Notes under the pieces: generated by a model
Databases searched by the model: none
What the model was told of the DNA's origin: nothing
The model's input: the letters and a program-made list of their open reading frames with translations, nothing else
Source: Chryseosolibacter sp035628595
GTDB lineage: Bacteria > Bacteroidota > Bacteroidia > Cytophagales > Cyclobacteriaceae
NCBI GenBank assembly: GCA_035628595.1
Contig: DASPJN010000132.1
Coordinates: 1 to 64,000, forward strand
Length of the DNA: 64,000 bases
Direction of reading: 5' to 3'
Program-made: the position numbers and the translations under genes
Shown here: positions 18,204 to 25,987 of the stretch, piece after piece
Position numbering within the stretch: the stretch's first letter is position 1
How the letters are laid out: every line of letters starts with the position of its first letter

Positions 18204-20603
18204 ATGATCAGAAATTATTTTGTTGTCAGCATTCGTAATTTTCTTAGAAATAAGAATTACTCACTTATTAATATTCTCGGATTAAGTATCGGGGTGACTT
18301 GTTGTATTGTCATCTACCTGCTGATCATGCATGATCTTAGTTTTGACAGATTTCATCAAAACGCAAGCAACATTTATCGCATCGTGCTGGATTCGGAAAA
18401 CGCATCAGGCGTTGAACACAGCCGTGCAACACCGTACCCATTCGCCAACGCTTTCCGAAATGATTTTACGGATGTGCCGCTTGTGACCCAATACCATGAT
18501 CAGGGTGAAACAATGGTCGTGTATGGAGACAATAAAATATTGCTTGATCATGTAATATTCGCCGACTCGGCATTTTTCAGACTTTTCGATTTTAAAGTGG
18601 AATCCGGCAACCCTGCAAAAGCATTAAAGGATCCTGGAAAAGTTTTTCTCACTGCTTCTACTGCTAGAAAGATTTTCGGCTCGGATGAGCCGACCCGTTT
18701 TAAGATTAAGAATGTAATTGATGTCGAAGTTGCTGGCATTATTGCTGATCCGCCGGCAAACTCGCACATCCAGTTTTCAATGGTTGTATCGATGCCATCC
18801 TTCTCGGAAGACATTCTCGGATTGCCGATAGATCAGTGGGGAATAAACTCGTCTGGTTATTGCTACATTGCCCTTACACCGGATGTGTCACCCGAATCAA
18901 TTGAACAACGCCTTGTTCCTTTCACAACAAAATACCACCCCGAAGATGACGTTGGTCGAAAGTATAGACTTCAGGCTTTAAGTGACATTCACTTTGATTC
19001 ACGATACCAGGATGACGCTGTTTCAAAAACACGTTTAATGTTACTGGGTTTGCTGGGATTGTTCATCGTCGTGATCGCCTGTATAAATTTTATTAACCTG
19101 GCAACAGCGCTTGCAATGAAGAAGTCAAAGGAGATCGGCATCCGTAAAACGCTTGGCGCCGCCAGACGACAACTTGTGACTTACTTCCTGGGTGAAACAT
19201 TTCTGCTGGTAATTTTTGCGACCCTTATTTCTCTCGGCATCGTGGAATGGATGTTACCGCTTCTGAATACATTCATGGAAAAGGAAATATCCCGCACATT
19301 GTTCAATGATATAAACTTATTTGGATTTGTAGCTGTGCTCGTCCTTACTGTCACAATCCTTGCAGGCTTATACCCTTCGTTAATTCTTTCAGGCTACAGT
19401 CCGATTGCAGTATTAAAGAATAAGATCACTATGTCTCATGGGTCAGGCGGTGTACGAAAGGTATTGGTGGTATTTCAGTTTGTCATTGCACAATTATTGA
19501 TTATCGCCACCTTGATCGTCACGGATCAGATGGCTTTCTTTTCCAACAGGTCGATGGGCTTTGTTAAAGACGCGATCATCAATGTCGAGCTGCCATCGAA
19601 CAAGGACGAGCACCTGCAATCTTTTCGAACCCGTTTGCAATCAAATCCGGAAATAGGAAATCTGTCTTTTTCAGTAGGTGCGCCTGTCTCTGAAAGCGGA
19701 CTTGGAACAAGTATGTTCATGACTGATGGCGATGTTTCTCAAAAGTACGATGTAAATATTAAGGTTGCGGATGAGCATTACATCGACACCTATGGTTTAA
19801 CCCTTATTGCAGGACGCGCCCTGACTGAGTCGGATGCTTTGCTTTCGGCTCGATCACTGGACCAGGAGGCGCGTAAATACCCATTGATTGTTAATCGTGC
19901 TGCTGTCGAACGCCTGGGATTTGATAATCCGGAAGACATTCTTGGAAAAAATGTAACTGTAGGATTGAACGACATCTCTGCGCCCGTTGTCGGAGTTGTT
20001 GAAAACTTTCATACAGGTTCAATGCACCATGCGATCGATCCGGTGGTCATTATGCACTTTCCGTATTTCTATGGCGATGCCGGAATAAAGATTATCGGAG
20101 ACCTGACTGAAACGCTAAAGTTTGTTGAAAAGGAATGGAAAGAAGTTTACCCAGACTATTATTTCAACTATACATTTCTTGATGAACACATTGCGGGACT
20201 CTATCGCACGGAGGAACGAATGCTTACTTTATTTCGTGTTTTCTCCGGTATCTCAATTTTTATCGGCTGCCTCGGACTTTATGGCCTGATATCCTTCATG
20301 GCTAATCAAAAACAAAAGGAAGTTGGAATCAGAAAGGTGCATGGCGCTACGGTTTTCAATATCATCACGCTGTTTTCAAAGGAGTTCGTGAGACTGATCG
20401 TCATCGCCTCCTTTGTCGCCGCACCTGTGTGCTGGTATTTTATGAACGAATGGCTAACTGGTTTTGCTTATCATGTAGAAATGCATTGGTCGAGATTCTT
20501 GATCGGTATCTTCGCAACTATGGTGATTGCACTTGTAACAGTAGGGTATAAGGCCTTCACCGCGGCAATCGCAAATCCCGCAACAACATTGAAAACAGAA
20601 TAG
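18204..20603 (+). CDS. ABC transporter permease, double MacB-PCD/FtsX type (3 of 3)
   Basis: 799 residues with MIRNYFVVSIRNF at the start, a first membrane helix at about 20-45, and FtsX signatures KSKEIGIRKTLGAA and KQKEVGIRKVHGAT. It begins 12 bp after the second permease and is the last gene of the three-gene run. A repeat-rich non-coding region follows. I infer a shared transporter or a set of parallel ones; the missing ATPase must be encoded elsewhere. No peptidase or outer-membrane partner lies nearby to suggest a substrate. Confidence 0.88.
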   Translation: MIRNYFVVSIRNFLRNKNYSLINILGLSIGVTCCIVIYLLIMHDLSFDRFHQNASNIYRIVLDSENASGVEHSRATPYPFANAFRNDFTDVPLVTQYHDQGETMVVYGDNKILLDHVIFADSAFFRLFDFKVESGNPAKALKDPGKVFLTASTARKIFGSDEPTRFKIKNVIDVEVAGIIADPPANSHIQFSMVVSMPSFSEDILGLPIDQWGINSSGYCYIALTPDVSPESIEQRLVPFTTKYHPEDDVGRKYRLQALSDIHFDSRYQDDAVSKTRLMLLGLLGLFIVVIACINFINLATALAMKKSKEIGIRKTLGAARRQLVTYFLGETFLLVIFATLISLGIVEWMLPLLNTFMEKEISRTLFNDINLFGFVAVLVLTVTILAGLYPSLILSGYSPIAVLKNKITMSHGSGGVRKVLVVFQFVIAQLLIIATLIVTDQMAFFSNRSMGFVKDAIINVELPSNKDEHLQSFRTRLQSNPEIGNLSFSVGAPVSESGLGTSMFMTDGDVSQKYDVNIKVADEHYIDTYGLTLIAGRALTESDALLSARSLDQEARKYPLIVNRAAVERLGFDNPEDILGKNVTVGLNDISAPVVGVVENFHTGSMHHAIDPVVIMHFPYFYGDAGIKIIGDLTETLKFVEKEWKEVYPDYYFNYTFLDEHIAGLYRTEERMLTLFRVFSGISIFIGCLGLYGLISFMANQKQKEVGIRKVHGATVFNIITLFSKEFVRLIVIASFVAAPVCWYFMNEWLTGFAYHVEMHWSRFLIGIFATMVIALVTVGYKAFTAAIANPATTLKTE

Positions 20604-20726
20604 TTGTACCCAAAACAGGTACTAGTCCTGAGGCGTAGCGGCATTTGGGGCAGTGCCGAAGGATCTCAACTAACTTGTAAGCACATGCTCCGAGCCGCGG
20701 AATGACAGGAAACAATGGAGGCGTCA

Positions 20727-20883
20727 ATCAAAAACGTCATGGCGCGACTACAATTTTCCTACAACGTGCATGCTTCGTCTGCGCCACCCCCTTGATTGCG
20801 CATGCTGGCAAAGTGATACCTGTTCCCGAGAAACCTTTCGAAAAACGCATGTAGCATTGAATCAGTTTGTTTTCGAAAGGAGT
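20727..20883. repeat. Structured repeat, copy A
   Basis: 157-bp sequence whose second copy lies at 22681-22839 in the same orientation, with roughly three quarters of positions alike. Long identical cores include GCTTCGTCTGCGCCACCCCC and CCTGTTCCCGAGAAACC. Two inverted-repeat stems occur in each copy: TGGCGC (20740-20745) with GCGCCA (20781-20786), and CCTTTCG (20834-20840) with CGAAAGG (20874-20880). Stem conservation suggests a folded RNA or a protein-binding DNA element. Family unknown to me. Confidence 0.8.
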
Positions 20884-20919
20884 CCGGCACAATTATCCAG
20901 CCCACACCTTCATTTTCCC

Positions 20920-21430
20920 ATCCCGAATTCTTGATTTTCAAGTTGAACTCTTTATCGAGCTTGCAGCAATCTTTGAATATTGACCGTGCTCACAGAAACA
21001 TCCATCCTGCCAGTCGAAACATTCGTTCTGCCGGGTTGTTTTCCAATTCTGCCGCGCCATAATTCCAGTTTACATTCTTGTTTTTTGATTTTACATCGGC
21101 GGATAAACACCCGCAACTCTTGTAGAGATTCCATACACTTTGATATTAATGTCCGCAACTCTTGTATGAATGTCTTACACGCTGTTTTGATCACTTGGGA
21201 GTTCTGGATAAGCACCTTACATCCTCGTAATACCATCTGTAATCCTTGTACAGACTTCCGCAACGTTGTTGCGATCACTTGTAATCCTTGTATAACGACT
21301 TGTAATTCTTGTATTACCACTTCGCATCTTTGTGGTGAATCCTGGCAAGGCTTGTATTAATTACGTACAATGTTGTGGTCATTCTCCGCAAGGCTTGTAT
21401 TAATTGCCGCAAGGTTCGTGTTGCGGTTTT
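20920..21430. repeat. Degenerate 21-bp tandem array
   Basis: About 24 imperfect units. The most constant part is a TTGT(A) core: cores start at 21036, 21078, 21120, 21162, 21246, 21266, 21288, 21309, 21330, 21352, 21373 and 21395, spaced 21 (20-22) bases or multiples of 21. Units are often preceded by CCGCAA or TGTAAT. Units before 21036 and after 21400 are weaker, so the limits are approximate. Units touch each other with no unique spacers. The 21-bp period equals two turns of B-DNA. Confidence 0.8.
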
Positions 21431-21525
21431 GCAAGCTTAAGGAAGCCGACCTGGCACACTCGCAACTTGATTGGTCTGGCAGCATTTTTTAATGTTTGCA
21501 TCCAGCTTAATGCACCCAGGAATTC

Positions 21526-22638
21526 ATGCGGAAGCTGCTTCAATTTCTTTTATACCGCCCGATCCACTGGATCGTTGAATCATTTTCGTCGGCACCTGAC
21601 AAGGAAAGAGTTTTCTCTTCACTTTCGTCATTATTGCAAAAGGTGAAAACAACAGCAGGGAAAAAAGGATTTGTTATCCCATTTGAGCTTTCAGCCGGCA
21701 AGTTTGTCATTTTCTCCGATCAGCATAAAGGTCGCCGAAATGGCGCGGACGATTTTTTAAATGCGGAGCAAAACTATCTGGCAGCGCTAAAGTATTATGA
21801 TGAACAGCGTTTTCATTTAATCGCTCTCGGCGACTCCGAAGAGCTTTGGGAAAATACTTTGCTTCAGGTTCGAAAACACAATAAGGCGACATTCGAAGCA
21901 GAGGGAGCATTTCTGAAACGAAACGCTTTCACCAAAATTTTCGGTAATCACGACCTGGATTGGGACGTCGACCCCCTCGCACCCGTATATCTGAAGGAAC
22001 TCTACGGATCAGAAGTTATCGCGCTTGAAGCAGTGCTGCTGCAAACGAAAGTAGGTGGACGTTCATTGGATATCTTTTGTACGCACGGACATCAGGGCGA
22101 TTTGCAAAGTGATGGCAATTGGTTTAGTAAATTTTTTGTCGCAAAAATATGGGCACCGCTACAGGCATATCTTGAAATTAATCCGAACACGCCTTCGTAC
22201 GATAAATTGCTAAAGACCGTGCATAATAATATGATGTATGAGTGGTCAGCACAGCAGCAAGACACGCTACTCATTACAGGACATACGCACCAACCGGTAT
22301 TTGCATCACTCACGCATGTGGAACGATTGGAGGTTCAACACAGGCGCGCCTTGATCGAGCATAACCGTGTCTGGGCTGAGGCTATTGAAGCGGAGATGAG
22401 CTGGCGCAGAAAAGACGAGCTCGATATCCGGCAGGAATATTACAAATTGAAACCGTGTTATTTCAATTCAGGTTGTTGTTGCTTCGCCGATGGCGACATT
22501 TCCGGAATTGAAATATCAGAAGGTAACATCAGACTAATTAAATGGAAACGAAATAGTGGTAACGGTTCTGTACGGACTGTACTGGAAGAAAAATCCCTTG
22601 CAGGAATAGCATCCAACCTGACTGTAATCAAACAGTAA
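21526..22638 (+). CDS. Calcineurin-like metallophosphoesterase
   Basis: 370-residue protein with the metallophosphoesterase metal-site motifs in order: FSDQHKG (about 64), ALGDSEELWE (about 100), FGNHD (about 139), CTHGHQGD (about 187) and TGHTHQ (about 252). It differs from the LpxH-like protein at 3306-4076 in length and in a C-terminal extension with a CCC run (SGCCCFADGD). The N-terminus (residues 1-20) is amphipathic and hydrophobic and may attach to the membrane. The gene stands alone between two copies of a ~158-bp repeat (20727 and 22681) and next to the 21-bp array, so the segment looks like a module. Substrate unknown. Confidence 0.85.
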   Translation: MRKLLQFLLYRPIHWIVESFSSAPDKERVFSSLSSLLQKVKTTAGKKGFVIPFELSAGKFVIFSDQHKGRRNGADDFLNAEQNYLAALKYYDEQRFHLIALGDSEELWENTLLQVRKHNKATFEAEGAFLKRNAFTKIFGNHDLDWDVDPLAPVYLKELYGSEVIALEAVLLQTKVGGRSLDIFCTHGHQGDLQSDGNWFSKFFVAKIWAPLQAYLEINPNTPSYDKLLKTVHNNMMYEWSAQQQDTLLITGHTHQPVFASLTHVERLEVQHRRALIEHNRVWAEAIEAEMSWRRKDELDIRQEYYKLKPCYFNSGCCCFADGDISGIEISEGNIRLIKWKRNSGNGSVRTVLEEKSLAGIASNLTVIKQ

Positions 22639-23059
22639 CGCTTTGCCGCATAGATCGTGGATTTAGAAACGTAATCACGCATCAAAAACGTCATGGCGTG
22701 ACTGCCATTCTCTTACAACGTGCAAGCTTCGTCTGCGCCACCCCCTTGATTTCGAACGATGAAAAATTGATGCCTGTTCCCGAGAAACCTTTCGGAGCAT
22801 ACGCGCGACATTTCAAACAGTTTTGTTCTCGAAAGGAGTAGTCAGGGCAGCATACATGCCATAGTCGTCTTGTAATCGAGGGGATTCCTTAGGACCGGTG
22901 TCTCTTTTCATAGAAAGGGTTCAGTCGCGGAATGACGGTAGCTAATATTGCGCCGGTTCACGGTAAGGAATGAGTGTAGTAAAATTTATGCTTGTTCACT
23001 CCGACATTGCACGAATGATCTTCACTTCTCCCGCGATAATTCTGAATAATTATTTCACC
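22639..23059. other. 421-bp non-coding region with repeat copy B
   Basis: No gene is supported. It holds copy B of the structured repeat (22681-22839) and then a GTCGCGGAATGACGG sequence near 22927 resembling one placed before copy A. It also contains the 3' flank of the helicase-nuclease genes, which end at 23060 on the minus strand; no T-tailed hairpin is obvious there. Confidence 0.7.
22681..22839. repeat. Structured repeat, copy B
   Basis: 159-bp partner of the repeat at 20727-20883, same orientation. The stems are kept: TGGCGT (22694-22699) pairs with GCGCCA (22735-22740), where the C-G pair of copy A has become a U-G wobble, and CCTTTCG (22788-22794) pairs with CGAAAGG (22830-22836). 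The loop between the second stem arms is poorly conserved while the arms are identical, which points to selection on pairing. Confidence 0.8.
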
Positions 23060-25987
23060 CTACCGATAACAAATCTGAGTATACGGACACAACTTACAAT
23101 TATTAATCTCCTTCGTTTGTTCAAAAGGTTTTTTCGCATCAAAAAGCTCGTCAAACAATTGTTTGAGACGTTCTTCAAATTCAGGTAAGTACGGTTCGAT
23201 ATCTCTTACCTGATCTTTTCCGGCCTTTAAGCCGAACGAAAAATTATCATCAAAGAGATTGATGCGATTGATCAAGCCCGGCTGCACCTGGTAAGCTGCC
23301 GATTCACCTGCAGGCATATAGTTCCGCTTGTACAGCATTGCATACACCAACGTCTGGAAAGCTGCCTTGTTTCTTTTGTCGTTCTGCGCAAACAACGAAG
23401 CAATGCTATCAAACTCGAGCTTATCTTTTCCGGTTTTGTAATCGATAATGCGCAGCACGTTTCCTTTTTTGTCGACACGGTCAATCTTGCCGCCGATCAC
23501 GGCTTTGTATGGTTCCCTGTCAAGTTTGATTGTATGCGTGACACCTTCGTGCTCAAGCGCCTCCATTTCAAATGGCGCGTAACTTTTGTCTAGCTCGAGA
23601 ATACGGAGTGCAAACTTTTTCACAATCTCCCTGACAACCACACGCTGCCCTTCATAATCAACTTCCTTTGACGGATCAAGCTTGTAAGCGCTGATGAATG
23701 CCTGGTCTATCAACGCATGAATACGATCATCAAGATTGTCATAGTCACTCACCTCGATTTGTTTGCTCTTCTTGCGTGACCTGATTTCACGGTAAAAGTT
23801 CTCCATAACTTCATGAAGGAAATTTCCAAGCACACGTGCGTCGAGCTCTTCCTCAACTTCATTTGCTTCTCTGATCTTAGCGACATGACGCAAATAAAAT
23901 TTCAGACTGCATTCGATGTAAGTATTGAGTGCTGATGGCGAGATGCCTTTAAATCTCGGGTTGCCCTCATTGAGCTTGAACAGATCCTCCAGCACATTTT
24001 GATTCTTCGCAACTGTGATCGGCTTAATCCCAAGCGGTGCAATTTGGTGATGCAATATTTTTCTTTCGATGTCAACGCCCGACTCAAATATCAACTGCTG
24101 TAAATACCGGCTCATCTCACCCTGACCGAGCACATCTGTTTCCGAGTTATAGAAGAGGTGAATATTTTCAGCGCGCTGTAGAACACGATAGAACAGATAA
24201 GCATACATCGCATCCTGGTGTTCTGCTGTTGGAAGGCTATATGCCTTGCGGATATTAAACGGAATGTAAGATCCTTTGCTTGCGTTGCCAGGCAACGATC
24301 CTTCATTCAGCGATAGAACGAAAACGTTTTTGTAATCCAGGTTTCTTGTTTCAAGAACGCCCATGATCTGCAATCCTGCCAGCGGCTCACCTGTGAACGG
24401 TATCTTTTGACCTTTGCTCAGTTGTCGGAATAATCGCAAGAATGATTTACACGCCTGTTTAGCAGATTTTGTTCCATCTATCAATTGGATTTCGTTCCCG
24501 GTTTTTTTTCCTGTTGACCCAACGATCGTATCGAGACGGTTAATGATCTGTAAAAATTGAAAAGCGTATTCTTTGTCGAGCGCGCTGATGTGTTCCAGTG
24601 CGCCAATCTCTTTGATGATTTCTTTGAGATATAAAAGTAACGTGTGATTGAAGTCACCGCCCTCAGTTGCAAACTCGCGAAAGATCGCGCGATGCAGGTT
24701 TACTTCGCTTGCGAGATAACTCTTGGGTATATGAACCCAGTTTTCTTTTAAGATTTCTTTTCGCTTGGCATTAGCCAGTGGCGGATTGGCCGCAACAACG
24801 TACGGATGGCCCAAAACCGCGAGCGCCTGCCGGTGATTGAATTGATCGTGCTTTCTGTTGATCTGTAACTCAATAATGATCTCAATGAGATTAAACAACG
24901 GCGTGTAGGAGAGGGGAAACCCCATGGTGACGTTAAGCTTATCAATCGTCTCTGAAATACTGTGGAGTACGGGTAATAATAGTTTTTCGTCAGGAAGGAC
25001 AATAAGTGTCTCCTCCGGATTCAATGCGTTTCTGGTTAATTCGTCATGCAGAATTTCAGCCAGGAGTTTTACCTGACCGATAGGCTGGGCGGCACCATAC
25101 ACTTTTACTTTCCTCGGCGTTTCCTTTCGGAACAAATGAGCGGGAATGTCTGCAGGAAATGTTTTTCCCAGGATGGTGTGATTGGAGTAATCTCTGAAGA
25201 ACCTGCCGGCTTCCTGCTGTTCGTTGTTAAAATAATATGCATCAATGTCCCAATAGATCGTTGCATGGCGCGACAATACAAATTCACAGAGAATTTTTTC
25301 TTCAGCAAATGTCAGTGCGTTAAACCCGGCAAACACAAAATGTCTGTCGGCGGAAATGTTTGGAATGATCAATGAGATCCGTTCGGCTACATCGCGATGA
25401 AGCATCCCGTCGTATGCAAGATTTCTTTCAGCCAGGCGAGCCCGGAAATGGTTGTAAACTTCCGGTAGTTTTTTCCAGACATGAAGGAATCGTTTTTTAT
25501 TTAGTGAGTCCTTTTCGTCAAAGTTTGACCAAAAGCTTTTAAGAAATGCTTTCTGTTCTTCCGTGAGATAATCGAAGCTTGTGTCAAGTTCTTTTTGGTG
25601 ACTGAGATCCTTAAACAAATGGTCCGCATTGACCATGTATTTATCTGTTTCATCAAAATCCCGAAGCAGCATCTCACCCCAGAAAAAGAATTCGTCGAAG
25701 GGCTCGGTTTCAATTGCAGTCTCTTGCTTTCGCAGAACCTCATAATAGCAATTGTAGAGATGATGAATCAGCTCAAGTTTATCAGGAACGCTTGAGGTTG
25801 CAAAGCTGCCAACAAACTCTTCGACTGTTTGTAACGTCGGAGAGAAGACAGGTTTTGGGATTAACACACCGAGATATTTTCGGAAATACAACATCGCCCG
25901 GCGATTGGGAAATACGATCGTCACATTTTCCAAAGGGTGATAATTGGCGACGACCTTTTCAGCGACTTCGTGGAGGAATGTTTTCAT
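23060..25987 (-). CDS. PD-(D/E)XK nuclease, AddB/RecB-type, with 4Fe-4S cysteines
   Basis: 975-residue partner of the helicase-nuclease at 25988-29275. The N-terminal half has a helicase-like fold without a Walker A motif (an FPNRRA segment stands where AddB proteins have their degenerate motif). The nuclease domain is C-terminal with GNFLHEVMENF, then GKIDRVDKKG and IIDYKTGKD carrying the catalytic Asp and Lys. Cysteines in YIECSLKFYL and at C964, C967 and C973 form the iron-sulphur pattern of AddB. It begins exactly where the upstream gene stops, so the two are translationally coupled. Expected role: end resection and recombinational repair of double-strand breaks. Confidence 0.87.
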   Translation of the reverse strand: MKTFLHEVAEKVVANYHPLENVTIVFPNRRAMLYFRKYLGVLIPKPVFSPTLQTVEEFVGSFATSSVPDKLELIHHLYNCYYEVLRKQETAIETEPFDEFFFWGEMLLRDFDETDKYMVNADHLFKDLSHQKELDTSFDYLTEEQKAFLKSFWSNFDEKDSLNKKRFLHVWKKLPEVYNHFRARLAERNLAYDGMLHRDVAERISLIIPNISADRHFVFAGFNALTFAEEKILCEFVLSRHATIYWDIDAYYFNNEQQEAGRFFRDYSNHTILGKTFPADIPAHLFRKETPRKVKVYGAAQPIGQVKLLAEILHDELTRNALNPEETLIVLPDEKLLLPVLHSISETIDKLNVTMGFPLSYTPLFNLIEIIIELQINRKHDQFNHRQALAVLGHPYVVAANPPLANAKRKEILKENWVHIPKSYLASEVNLHRAIFREFATEGGDFNHTLLLYLKEIIKEIGALEHISALDKEYAFQFLQIINRLDTIVGSTGKKTGNEIQLIDGTKSAKQACKSFLRLFRQLSKGQKIPFTGEPLAGLQIMGVLETRNLDYKNVFVLSLNEGSLPGNASKGSYIPFNIRKAYSLPTAEHQDAMYAYLFYRVLQRAENIHLFYNSETDVLGQGEMSRYLQQLIFESGVDIERKILHHQIAPLGIKPITVAKNQNVLEDLFKLNEGNPRFKGISPSALNTYIECSLKFYLRHVAKIREANEVEEELDARVLGNFLHEVMENFYREIRSRKKSKQIEVSDYDNLDDRIHALIDQAFISAYKLDPSKEVDYEGQRVVVREIVKKFALRILELDKSYAPFEMEALEHEGVTHTIKLDREPYKAVIGGKIDRVDKKGNVLRIIDYKTGKDKLEFDSIASLFAQNDKRNKAAFQTLVYAMLYKRNYMPAGESAAYQVQPGLINRINLFDDNFSFGLKAGKDQVRDIEPYLPEFEERLKQLFDELFDAKKPFEQTKEINNCKLCPYTQICYR

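Larger units (their letters stand above)
20604..21525. other. 922-bp non-coding, repeat-rich region
   Basis: No convincing gene. It holds, in order: a stretch with the short sequence CCGCGGAATGAC (20696-20707) that recurs in altered form at 22927; copy A of the ~158-bp structured repeat (20727-20883); and the degenerate 21-bp tandem array (about 20920-21430). The two open frames within the array (20952-21320 minus and 20980-21360 plus) arise because 21 is a multiple of three, and neither has independent coding support. Confidence 0.75.

Noticed and set aside
20952..21320. Open frames on both strands of the 21-bp array as protein genes
   Set aside because: A 21-bp period keeps frames open by arithmetic; neither has a family match, a start signal or an intact continuation through the whole array (a stop lies at the 5' side). 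Kept as a possible origin only.
20920..21430. CRISPR array
   Set aside because: Units touch each other without unique spacers, the period is far too short and no cas gene is near.
20604..23059. Retron or group II intron as origin of the structured repeats
   Set aside because: No reverse transcriptase or maturase gene is present, and the only bracketed gene is a metallophosphoesterase.
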